The translations under genes and the position numbers were made by a program. Positions 17,194-24,965 of a stretch of 64,000 bases of DNA are shown here, piece after piece (the first letter of the stretch is position 1; every line of letters begins with the position of its first letter). The DNA is from Collinsella sp. Lineage in GTDB: Bacteria; Actinomycetota; Coriobacteriia; Coriobacteriales; Coriobacteriaceae. Under the pieces are notes generated by a model, which was given only the letters and a program-made list of their open reading frames with translations, was not told where the DNA came from and did no database searches. The stretch covers positions 1 to 64,000 of the forward strand of contig JAHYYJ010000006.1 in NCBI GenBank assembly GCA_019425015.1, given 5' to 3'.

Positions 17194-18957
17194 CTAGTGC
17201 TTGCCACCGTGGCTGTTGCGCCAGATCTCGCGACCCAGCATAAGCGCCAGCACCAGCGCGCTCACGTAGCCCATAAAGCCAATGACTGGGATACCAAACA
17301 CAACCGGCTCGATGCGTGCGTAGTACACCACCGACGAACCGATAAACAGGCCGGCGATAACGATAGCCATCGACATGCGGTCGATAATTCCGCCCAGCTG
17401 TCGCAGCGCCTTATCGCTGCTCATAATCTGCGTGTTCACCTTAAGCTGACCGCGCGTGAGCATACGCGAAGCCAAGCCCAGATACTCGGCCGCCTCGAGT
17501 GAGCCCTTCGCCGCGCGATAGCTGCTCGCGGCAAGATCGCGCCCCATGTCGCGCACGCGCGCATAGGTGCTTTTCTCGTTTTTAATGTGCGTCTGGATGA
17601 TCTGGATCATGTTGACGTTGGGCATGTACTCGGTCAGCAAACCCTCGAGCGTCACCATGCCGCGCGCGAACATCGTCACCACGCTCGGCAGCTCAACGTC
17701 GTTTTTGCGCGCCAGATTTAACAGCGAGGTCAAAAACTCGCCGATATCCAGGTCCTTAAGATCGAGCCCCGCAAAGTCGGCAACGATAAAGTCCAAATCG
17801 GACAAAAAGGCCGAATGGTCGAGCTCGGCCGAATCGCCGCGCGTCACGGCAAAGCGCATGAGCGAATCCTTGAGCTTGGGCACGTCACCCTCGGCCACGG
17901 CGAAAATCATGTCCTTGACGATACCGCGATCGTGGCTCGACATGCGTCCGACCATGCCCAAGTCGATAAAGTAAACGATGCCGTCCTTGAGAATGATGTT
18001 TCCCGCATGCGGGTCGGCATGGAAAAAGCCGTCATCGAGCACCTGCGTCGAGTAGTCCTCGACGATAGCGGCACCGATCTTTTCCAAGTCATAGCCCTCG
18101 GCCACCAAGCGTTCAGGATCGGCGATCGAAATGCCGTCGACGTAATCCATGACCACCACGTGCTCGGTGCACAGGTCCAGATAGGACTTAGGGCACGTCA
18201 CGCCATGAACGCTCTTATGGAACTCGTAGAAGTCGTTGAGGTTTTGGGCCTCGGCCAAAAAGTTGGTCTCCTCGCGAAACGAGGTCCACAACTCCTCGAC
18301 TACGCCGTGCAGGTCAACGAATTGATCGGTGTTGACGAACTTGGAAACGATACGCACCACCGAGCGGATGATATCGATGTCCTGCGCCATAACCTGCTGC
18401 GCACCGGGGCGCTGCACCTTGACGGCCACGTCCTCGCCCGTCACCAGACGAGCGCGGTGCACTTGCGCGAGCGACGCGCTACCGAGCGGATTGGGGTCGA
18501 TCGCATCGAACATCTCCCCCAGGCGCAGGCCGTATTCTTCTTCCAGACAACTGAGTACGACCTCGTACGGCACAGGCTCCACGTCGGAGCGCAGACGACG
18601 CAGCTCGTCGCAAAAGCGTTGCGGCAGAATCTCGGACCGGTTGGCCAGAATCTGCCCCATCTTAACGAACATGGGGCCGAGTTCCTCGAGCAGGCGGCGC
18701 AAACGAACCGGCGTGAGGTTATCCCACACGCGGTACTTTTTGACCAGGCGAACAATCTGCCCGATGCGCTCGCGGCGACCCGCCGGCGTGAGCTGGTATT
18801 CCTCGTCTGGCGCCATCGCGTCGGGCTCTTCGGGGACCATATCGACAGCGCGCGGCTTTTTGCGAGCGCCCGAGACGGCCGCCTCGACCTCATCGACAAC
18901 CGCCGCCTCGTCACCCAAGGGATCTAGATTGTTGTAATCGGTGGTGGAATCTGCCAT
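17194..18957 (-). CDS. ABC1/UbiB-family atypical kinase
   Basis: A 587-aa ABC1/AarF/UbiB-family protein-kinase-like ATPase. Signatures are FVKMGQILANRSEILPQ (KxGQ motif, about residue 96), DVAVKVQRPGAQ (catalytic lysine), HADPHAGNIILKD (ADPHPGN-like; Ala replaces Pro) and FIDLGMVGRM. Two C-terminal membrane helices (about 530-580) end it. In quinone-making bacteria the family supports ubiquinone synthesis; its role in an anaerobe is unknown and may concern membrane lipids. The gene is 8 bp behind a small coiled/phasin-like gene and is surely co-transcribed with it. Confidence 0.85.
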   Translation of the reverse strand: MADSTTDYNNLDPLGDEAAVVDEVEAAVSGARKKPRAVDMVPEEPDAMAPDEEYQLTPAGRRERIGQIVRLVKKYRVWDNLTPVRLRRLLEELGPMFVKMGQILANRSEILPQRFCDELRRLRSDVEPVPYEVVLSCLEEEYGLRLGEMFDAIDPNPLGSASLAQVHRARLVTGEDVAVKVQRPGAQQVMAQDIDIIRSVVRIVSKFVNTDQFVDLHGVVEELWTSFREETNFLAEAQNLNDFYEFHKSVHGVTCPKSYLDLCTEHVVVMDYVDGISIADPERLVAEGYDLEKIGAAIVEDYSTQVLDDGFFHADPHAGNIILKDGIVYFIDLGMVGRMSSHDRGIVKDMIFAVAEGDVPKLKDSLMRFAVTRGDSAELDHSAFLSDLDFIVADFAGLDLKDLDIGEFLTSLLNLARKNDVELPSVVTMFARGMVTLEGLLTEYMPNVNMIQIIQTHIKNEKSTYARVRDMGRDLAASSYRAAKGSLEAAEYLGLASRMLTRGQLKVNTQIMSSDKALRQLGGIIDRMSMAIVIAGLFIGSSVVYYARIEPVVFGIPVIGFMGYVSALVLALMLGREIWRNSHGGKH

Positions 18958-18965
18958 CTGCGCTG

Positions 18966-19382
18966 CTACTCGGCCTCTTCGGTATCCTTCGCATCGTCGG
19001 GCTCAACGGACTCGACGGGCACCGAGGTCACGTTGTCCTCGACCGAATCGACGATGTCGCGCACATGGGCCAGGAAGGCCGTGCGCTCGGGGGCGGTCAT
19101 GACGCGGACGCGGGCCAGGATGAGCTCGTCGAGCACGCGCTGGGCCGCGGTCTCGCCCTGCATGCCCAAGCGCTCGGTCAGATCGGAGATGGTGCCACCG
19201 GCCTGCTCAAACATGTCGGACACACTGCGGGCGATATCGGGGGTGGCGGTGTCCTTGCGAACCTGTTCGCCCTTGGTATTAAGGTCGTCGAGGACCTTTT
19301 TGCCGCCTTCGACGGCAACGGCGGCAGCGCCAAAGCCAACGTTGATGGCGCCGTTAACAAGCTGATCGAGTTTCATAACCAT
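18966..19382 (-). CDS. Small helical (phasin-like) protein linked to UbiB
   Basis: A 138-aa predicted helical protein. An alanine/glycine-rich N-terminal segment (GAINVGFGAAAVAVEGGKKV) could be amphipathic. Further helices follow, then an acidic C-terminus. The layout resembles phasin or poly(hydroxyalkanoate) granule-associated proteins, but similarity is weak. I start at ATG 19382, 6 nt after TTGGAG; the TTG at 19394 overlaps that ribosome binding site. Tight linkage to the UbiB-like kinase suggests it is a substrate or membrane adaptor (inference). Confidence 0.6.
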   Translation of the reverse strand: MVMKLDQLVNGAINVGFGAAAVAVEGGKKVLDDLNTKGEQVRKDTATPDIARSVSDMFEQAGGTISDLTERLGMQGETAAQRVLDELILARVRVMTAPERTAFLAHVRDIVDSVEDNVTSVPVESVEPDDAKDTEEAE

Positions 19383-19481
19383 GGTTGTCTCCAATCATAA
19401 ACAACTGCATTGGCGTTCTTGTACCCAAGATCGAGTGAAAGCGACAAAGCGTTTTAGCGCTATTCGATCGCCGGGAAATCC

Positions 19482-21005
19482 CTACCTCACGTTGTCGTTC
19501 ATCGCGAAGGAGTTCTTCATGGCACAGCTCGTGGTGTAGAGCACCTTGCCCAAAAGAGCATCGGTCTCCACGCGCACGCGCTCGGCAAACTCCTCGTTGG
19601 CGCGGGCGAGCTCGGCAGGCACCTCGGCCTTGGGCAGCGCGGCTACGATAGCGTCAACGTCGTGAATCTGCTTGTGGCCCATGCCGCCGACCTTCTCCTG
19701 ATAATCCTCGACCGCGCGACCGCACTCATGGAAGCGAACATCGGCCAAGGCACCAATCAGGCGATTTGCCCAATAGAAATTCTCGGACGTCACGCGAGCC
19801 TGCGTGCCGGCATAGTACTCGGGCATGGTCTCGACATTGGCGTACAGCGGCACGAGCGCGTTAAACGAGTTGGAGCCAAAGGCCATCCACTGCACGGCGC
19901 GATACGCCGGCTGCGCATAGGGGCGCAGCTGCAGCACGGCGAGTTGGCTGTTGCGGTTGATGCCGATGGGACGATAGGCGCTGCGCGTGGCAGGCGTGCC
20001 CTTGCTGCCGTAGCAATCGTACTCCGTGCCCTGGTAGTGGCTCGAAAGCACGTACTTAATGTCCTCGAGGGTCACCTTGCGCTCGGGCACGCGGCTCCAG
20101 GGGATGTCGTCGCTCTCGGGCGTGTAGTCGGCGTCGGGACCGTCCCACACATCGCTGGGGTTGAGACAGCGCTGCATGTACCAGGCGCGCGGCGTGTTGT
20201 AGACATGGTCGCTGTCACTGTGCGAGCCAAAGGCCTCGCGCGGGTTGAAGACCGCGGCGGGACCGTCGCCCTTAACACCCAGCGTCAGGTCCAGATGCCA
20301 CTCGGCCATCCAGGAGCGCAGGTCGGCGGAGCACATGTGGTCGGCCTGCGCGCCCTCAGCATCGTCCAGGTCAAAGCTGTCGATACCCAGCTGGTTGGGC
20401 ATGGTCACATAGGCGTCATCGGGCACGCGCTTGGCGATCCAGTGGTGGCCGCCGATGGTCTCGAGCCACCAGATCTCGTCCACATCGCTAAAAGCAATGC
20501 CGTTGTTCTCGTAGGTGCCATAGCGCTCGAGCAGGTCACCAAGGATGCGTACGCCGTCACGGGCGGACTTGGCGTACGGCAGTACCAGGGTCACCATGTC
20601 TTCCTCGCCCAGACCGCCGGGCTGCGCCGGAACATAGCCGTCCTCGCCCTCGTTGCCCTTGGCGGGCACATAGTCCACGAGCGGATCGGCGCCGCGGACG
20701 CGCTCATTGGTGGTGAGCGTCTCGGTTGCGGACATGCCAACGTTGAGCTCGTTGAAGCCGGCCTCGGCCCAAATGCCGTGACCGGGGATGACGTCGGGGA
20801 CGCTTGTGTAACGCATGGGATTGTCGGGCAGTTCAACGGTCAGGTGGCTCAAGACACTCGTGTAGACACGCGGCTGCTCGTCGGGGTGCACAACACGCAT
20901 GCGCTTGGGCTCAAACACCCCGTTGGACGAATCCTCGTTGCGGGCAACCAGCGTCGACCCGTCGTAGCTCGCGTTCTTACCAACCAAAATCGTTGTGCAC
21001 GGCAT
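19482..21005 (-). CDS. C69 family dipeptidase
   Basis: A 507-aa N-terminal-nucleophile hydrolase of peptidase family C69 (PepD-like dipeptidases). Cys3 (MPCTTILVGKNASYDGS) is the expected nucleophile exposed after maturation, followed by the family motif ARNEDSSNG. Conserved blocks such as GGHHWIAKRVPDD and the C-terminal CxxxNSFAMN region are present. It cleaves a broad range of dipeptides. I start at ATG 21005, 6 nt after AAGGAGG; the TTG/ATG upstream is too close to it. It is monocistronic, with a 228-bp inverted-repeat element about 100 bp upstream. Confidence 0.88.
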   Translation of the reverse strand: MPCTTILVGKNASYDGSTLVARNEDSSNGVFEPKRMRVVHPDEQPRVYTSVLSHLTVELPDNPMRYTSVPDVIPGHGIWAEAGFNELNVGMSATETLTTNERVRGADPLVDYVPAKGNEGEDGYVPAQPGGLGEEDMVTLVLPYAKSARDGVRILGDLLERYGTYENNGIAFSDVDEIWWLETIGGHHWIAKRVPDDAYVTMPNQLGIDSFDLDDAEGAQADHMCSADLRSWMAEWHLDLTLGVKGDGPAAVFNPREAFGSHSDSDHVYNTPRAWYMQRCLNPSDVWDGPDADYTPESDDIPWSRVPERKVTLEDIKYVLSSHYQGTEYDCYGSKGTPATRSAYRPIGINRNSQLAVLQLRPYAQPAYRAVQWMAFGSNSFNALVPLYANVETMPEYYAGTQARVTSENFYWANRLIGALADVRFHECGRAVEDYQEKVGGMGHKQIHDVDAIVAALPKAEVPAELARANEEFAERVRVETDALLGKVLYTTSCAMKNSFAMNDNVR

Positions 21006-21105
21006 GCGCATCCTCCTTGAGCGAAGAAATCAAACGGCAACAGTGTATCGCTTCGGCGCAAAAAGGGCGAAACCGCGGCCCCTCGGAACCCCCTCGGGAC
21101 CTCTG

Positions 21106-21333
21106 TGTGCAAAAAATGCCAAATATGAGTACTGTCACCAATTTAGTAGCAGCAAATTTCCTTGTAATGAGTGCCGAAAATCCCTATTTGTCCAAAAGCA
21201 AGACAACGTTATTCCCCATAGGTTCAATAAAATGAGCTTCCTAACGATAATGGATATCACTAGGAAGCCCAAATGTCATAAAACATATGTGACTATCTTT
21301 GCAACAGTACTCATATTTGGCGTTTTTTGCACA
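21106..21333. repeat. 228-bp element with 30-bp terminal inverted repeats
   Basis: Arms at 21106-21135 and 21304-21333 are inverted copies with one mismatch (21118). Each contains gccaaatatgagtactgt or its T-to-C variant. The 168 bp between is AT-rich against a GC-rich background and non-coding, and includes a smaller hairpin GCTTCCTA...TAGGAAGC (about 21235-21268). No clear target-site duplication. It fits a MITE-like element or an invertible segment, between the 3' end of folD and the 5' end of the dipeptidase gene. Confidence 0.75.
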
Positions 21334-21371
21334 GTGGGTATATAACTGACCCTCTATACAGCCTAAAACGC

Positions 21372-22226
21372 CTATTTCGATGCGCACTCCGCCGCTTCAA
21401 TCACGTGTTTGGCGAGAACCGCCGTCGTTACAGCGCCCACGCCACCCGGCACGGGAGTAATTGCGCCAACGATCGGCTCCACAGCATCAAAATCGACATC
21501 GCCGACCAGCTTGCCAGCGGCCTCGTCCCAATTAATGCCAACATCGATGATCGTCTGGCCCTCGCGAACCGCATCCGCGCCAATCGTACGCGCGCGTCCA
21601 ACGGCCGCAACCACAATATCAGCCGCGCGGCACTCGGCAGCCAAGTCGCGCGTATGCGTATGGCACATTGTCACCGTGGCATTGCGAGCCGTAAGCATGG
21701 CGGCAACGGGACGACCAATCACCAGCGACCGACCGACGACGGCAACCTTGGCCCCATCCAGTTCAACACCGTAATGGTCCAGCAACGCCAACACGGCCTC
21801 GGCCGTGCAAGGGGCAAAGCCCTCCCCGCGACCCGAAAGCGTGGTAAGCAGCGACGCCGGCGTCATGGAGTCAACGTCCTTGGCAGGATCGAGCGCCGCG
21901 GCAACCGCATCCTCGTCAAGGCCGGCGGGCAGCGGGCGAAACAGCAAGCAGCCGTGGACAGCGGGGTCGGCGTTGATGCCCTCGATAGCCGCCAGCAACT
22001 CATCCTGCGAAACATCAGCCGGCAACAACACACGACGCGCCTCGATGCCAACCTTCTCACAGCGCTTGAGGGCGCCACGTTCGTAAGACAGGTCGTCCTC
22101 GCGCTCGCCCACACGCACGATAGCAAGCGTCGGCACAACGCCGCGCTCGCGCAAAGCCGCGCAGCGAGCAGCGAGATCCTCAGTCAAAGCGCGGGCAACG
22201 GGAGCGCCTTTAAGCAGCACGGCCAT
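21372..22226 (-). CDS. folD: Bifunctional methylenetetrahydrofolate dehydrogenase/cyclohydrolase
   Basis: A 284-aa FolD-family protein that interconverts 5,10-methylene-, 5,10-methenyl- and 10-formyl-tetrahydrofolate. Family blocks are LAIVRVGEREDDLSYERGALKRCEKVGIEA (the usual catalytic Tyr and Lys region), FRPLPAGLD, KVAVVGRSLVIGRPVAAML for the dinucleotide and PVPGGVGAVTTAVL near the C-terminus. The canonical G-x-D-P-S-x-x-Y is here GEREDDLSY. I start at ATG 22226 behind GAGGGG; the longer upstream frame overlaps fchA. It follows the fchA stop by 2 bp. Confidence 0.92.
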   Translation of the reverse strand: MAVLLKGAPVARALTEDLAARCAALRERGVVPTLAIVRVGEREDDLSYERGALKRCEKVGIEARRVLLPADVSQDELLAAIEGINADPAVHGCLLFRPLPAGLDEDAVAAALDPAKDVDSMTPASLLTTLSGRGEGFAPCTAEAVLALLDHYGVELDGAKVAVVGRSLVIGRPVAAMLTARNATVTMCHTHTRDLAAECRAADIVVAAVGRARTIGADAVREGQTIIDVGINWDEAAGKLVGDVDFDAVEPIVGAITPVPGGVGAVTTAVLAKHVIEAAECASK

Positions 22227-22228
22227 GG

Positions 22229-22861
22229 CTATCCCCTCTTCCTTGCGGCGTCGGCGGCACGGCGCGCCAGCGCATCGGCGCGCGGCAGCCACGTATCCAG
22301 CAGCTCATCACACGCCGCCTCGAGCTCCTCGGCGCGCGCCCGGTCTTTCATAGACGTGGTATTGGCAAAGAGCGTCAAGCTCGCGCCCTGCATGGCGGCG
22401 CGGCAGAACACCGCACCGCATGCCACGTCGGACAGCAGCTGGCGCGAGCCCTTATCGGCCATGTCCTCGAGCAGCGCCAGCGCGCGTCCGCAGGCATCCA
22501 TAATCCGATACGGAGGCATGGCCGCCACGCGCAACGCATCCTGAATCGCCGCGGGCCGAGCCGGATCATCACGGGAAATACCGTATGCCGCGGACACCTG
22601 GCCGTATGCACGAACATCCTCGGCAACCAGACCCACAAGTTCCTGCGCCAACTCGTCTGCCTTGGCAAATGCGCGCGTCAGATCGTCCGCGCGATCCGCA
22701 AGCGCGGGATTGGTTGCCCCATAACGAGCGACCATTCCGCAAAGCGAGGCGCCCAGCGCGCCCACAAAGGCGCTCGCACTGCCGCCGCCGGGCACCGGCT
22801 CGCGTGCGGCAAGCGCCTCGGCAAACTCTCGACAGGTTTTATCCATCATCTCTTGGCTCAT
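22229..22861 (-). CDS. fchA: Methenyltetrahydrofolate cyclohydrolase / cyclodeaminase-like
   Basis: A 210-aa protein of the FTCD-C (formiminotransferase-cyclodeaminase) family. The signature PVPGGGSASAFVGALGASL (about residues 21-39) is complete and the rest is all-helical. Free-standing members act as methenyl-THF cyclohydrolase (FchA) in clostridial one-carbon metabolism, or as formimino-THF cyclodeaminase. Immediate coupling to folD favours the FchA role. ATG 22861 is 9 nt from GAAGG; the GTG at 22867 is an alternative. Fhs, the third enzyme, is about 13 kb away. Confidence 0.85.
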   Translation of the reverse strand: MSQEMMDKTCREFAEALAAREPVPGGGSASAFVGALGASLCGMVARYGATNPALADRADDLTRAFAKADELAQELVGLVAEDVRAYGQVSAAYGISRDDPARPAAIQDALRVAAMPPYRIMDACGRALALLEDMADKGSRQLLSDVACGAVFCRAAMQGASLTLFANTTSMKDRARAEELEAACDELLDTWLPRADALARRAADAARKRG

Positions 22862-23236
22862 GCGCACGCACCTTCAAGTCATATACACGGTCGGGCGGCA
22901 ACCGCCAACCAACCACATCGAACACGTAATGGTGCTAAGTCTAGCCCATAAGCACATGAGCGTCAGCGCACCTGGCCATCGCGGATTTCTATGACACACG
23001 ATAGGCGGCAGCGACGCAAACATGGGACACATGGCCCACGTTTCGGGACTCTCGGACGGCGGCAACTGGGGCATACATATAGATAAGGAGCCCCATGCTG
23101 GGGCAACGCTCGCCACGGCGCCGGACACAGAACGGAGGAATCACCACACAGCAAATAAAGCCATCATGTGCAAGCGCAACCGCCGATTGGCGAACCGCTG
23201 CACACGATGCCCCTAACAGACAAGGAGGACGCCACC
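22862..23236. other. Divergent intergenic region, fchA / lipoprotein 1
   Basis: 375 bp without a convincing gene. It should hold the fchA-folD promoter and that of lipoprotein 1. An 18-bp sequence at 23022-23039 recurs upstream of the second lipoprotein (separate entries). Confidence 0.45.
23022..23039. repeat. 18-bp repeat upstream of lipoprotein 1
   Basis: atgggacacatggcccac, identical to 23977-23994. It has weak dyad symmetry (TGGG-N8-CCCA). Confidence 0.6.
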
Positions 23237-23836
23237 ATGAAGAAAAAGACCCTATCGATCCTTTCCCTTTGCATCGCCCTCTTTGCCGCGCTCGCCCTTG
23301 TGGGCTGCGGCGGGATCGCATCGGGCGGAGGCAGCAGCACCTCAAAGAGCGAAGGCAAGGAAAAGGCCCCCGTCGCCGAAAAGACTGACTTTATCTGGTT
23401 TAAGGTCGAGATGCCCGAGAGCGTTGGCGTGAGCGACTCCGCCGGCAAGAACGCCGACAGGGTCCAGCTCACCTTCCCCGAGAACGAGAACACCACAGTC
23501 GACCGCTTTATCCCCGTTTGGGAAGAGAAGATGACGGCAGAAGAAGCTCTTGCCGATGAGGGTCGAAAGAACAGCATGTTCCAGTGGAAAGTTGGCGACC
23601 CCGTCGAGTACAACGGCAGGACATGGCTCACCGGAACGTGCGAGGACAACCGCGGCACCCATACCTATCTCTTTACCGACGTTGAACCGGGAAGCGTCTG
23701 CGTTCTCATCGCGAACTTCGATCAGCACGAGAAAGAAGCCGAGACGCTCCTCAACTCCATCGAGTTCCCCGATGACATGGCGAAGGCAGTTGCCGAGGCA
23801 CGCGAAGTTGAGATTTCGAGCATCGAGATCAAGTAA
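23237..23836 (+). CDS. Small lipoprotein, copy 1
   Basis: A 199-aa predicted lipoprotein. A positively charged start (MKKKTL) and hydrophobic helix lead to the lipobox ALVGC at about residue 24. A Ser/Gly/Lys linker follows, then a beta-rich domain of about 150 residues (TDFIWFKVEMPESVGV...NTTVDRFIPVWEE...GRTWLTGTCEDN). I recognise no named family. I start at ATG 23237, 8 nt after AAGGAGG. A paralogue follows 231 bp downstream with the same organisation; each gene has its own terminator, so they are separate units. Confidence 0.8.
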   Translation: MKKKTLSILSLCIALFAALALVGCGGIASGGGSSTSKSEGKEKAPVAEKTDFIWFKVEMPESVGVSDSAGKNADRVQLTFPENENTTVDRFIPVWEEKMTAEEALADEGRKNSMFQWKVGDPVEYNGRTWLTGTCEDNRGTHTYLFTDVEPGSVCVLIANFDQHEKEAETLLNSIEFPDDMAKAVAEAREVEISSIEIK

Positions 23837-23895
23837 CGGGACCCCGCACACGCCCACGTACGCGCGCCCCATTAAAACAACGGGCACCCAACCCC

Positions 23896-23930
23896 GGGGA
23901 GGGCCGACAACATCGGCCCTCCCCTCTTTT
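23896..23930 (+). terminator. Rho-independent terminator after lipoprotein 1
   Basis: GGGGAGGGCCGA (23896-23907) pairs with TCGGCCCTCCCC (23913-23924), followed by TCTTTT. Confidence 0.92.
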
Positions 23931-23976
23931 GCGCCCGCGCATATTGCCACTTAACGGCGCAAATCCGGCCCTCAGA

Positions 23977-23994
23977 ATGGGACACATGGCCCAC
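23977..23994. repeat. 18-bp repeat upstream of lipoprotein 2
   Basis: Identical to 23022-23039. The distance to the start codon differs (about 90 versus 215 bp), which argues against a fixed core-promoter element. Confidence 0.6.
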
Positions 23995-24067
23995 CCTAGC
24001 GAGCCGTCCACGCGTACAGTAAAGGCAGGTAATCCATGGGCGGTTACAGATCGAGGAGGACACGACC

Positions 24068-24661
24068 ATGAAAAAGAAGGCCTTAGCGATTCTCACCCTC
24101 TGCATCAGTCTCTTTGCCGCGGTTGCCCTGGTGGGCTGCGGTGGCAGCGGCGGCGCTACCGGCAGTGGCGGTGGCGGCGGAGCAGAAAAGCCAGCCGTGG
24201 ATATGAGGACCGACTTCATTTGGTTTAAGGTCGAGGTCCCCGAGGGCGTCGAGATCACCGACGTTGCCGGTGACACGGCCGACAGGGCCCAGTTTAAGTT
24301 CACCGAGAGCGAGCATGCGAGCGACCGCTTCATTCCCGTCTTCGACCCCGACAAGAACGCCGACGAGCTGTTCGACTACGAGGCAAAGTGGAAGGCCAAC
24401 TCCGGATGGACCGAGAGCGACCCCGTTAAATACAACGGCAAGACCTGGCGCAGTGCTTACTTTACGCACTCGGGCGGCGTAACGACCGAGTACTTTACCG
24501 ACGTTGACGGCGGCAGCGTTTACGTGCGCATCGATAACGTCGAGGAGCACAAGGATGCCGTCGAGACCATGATGAAGTCTCTGGAGTTTGCCGATGATAT
24601 CGCCAAGGCCAAGACCGAGGCCATGGATGTTAAGCTCGACGATATCGAGATCAAGCGCTAA
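24068..24661 (+). CDS. Small lipoprotein, copy 2
   Basis: A 197-aa paralogue of the preceding lipoprotein: signal peptide MKKKALAILTLC, lipobox ALVGC at about residue 23, Gly-rich linker, then the same beta-rich domain (TDFIWFKVEVPEGVEITD; ASDRFIPVFDPDKNADELF; KYNGKTWRSAYF). It ends in a run matching the end of copy 1 (DIEIK). GAGGAGG lies 8 nt before ATG. Divergence is even along the domain, so both copies are probably functional. Confidence 0.8.
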   Translation: MKKKALAILTLCISLFAAVALVGCGGSGGATGSGGGGGAEKPAVDMRTDFIWFKVEVPEGVEITDVAGDTADRAQFKFTESEHASDRFIPVFDPDKNADELFDYEAKWKANSGWTESDPVKYNGKTWRSAYFTHSGGVTTEYFTDVDGGSVYVRIDNVEEHKDAVETMMKSLEFADDIAKAKTEAMDVKLDDIEIKR

Positions 24662-24965
24662 GCGACTGGCGAGCGCAATGGGAAACACGAGCGCAGCGCA
24701 AGCAAGCGACAGTAACCCAGCGCTTCGTACCAAGGGAGGGCCGGCCACCGACCCTCCCTTTCTTATGCCGGTAGCCGACGAACGCAAGGATGCTGGGTAC
24801 CCAGATCCCCCAAGCCCGGCGGCAGCACAACATGAACAAGCACCCCAGCACGTCCGCCCACCGATTTATAACGCCGCGCAGACAATTTAAGCCGACACCT
24901 TTAAACAACTAGGCAGTATAGTGACCAAAACGAGCGCATAACCGCACCCTGCGAATGGAGGAGTT
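24662..24965. other. Intergenic before the PI-PLC-like gene
   Basis: 304 bp. It holds the terminator of lipoprotein 2 and then the probable promoter region of the next gene; TATAGT at about 24917-24922 is a -10 candidate without a clear -35. No gene seen. Confidence 0.4.
24732..24764 (+). terminator. Rho-independent terminator after lipoprotein 2
   Basis: AAGGGAGGG (24732-24740) and CCCTCCCTT (24752-24760) form the stem, followed by TCTT. Confidence 0.88.

Noticed and set aside
23022..23216. 64-codon frame starting at the 18-bp repeat
   Set aside because: No ribosome binding site, odd composition (His/Arg-rich) and no continuation in the second copy; more likely a non-coding repeat.
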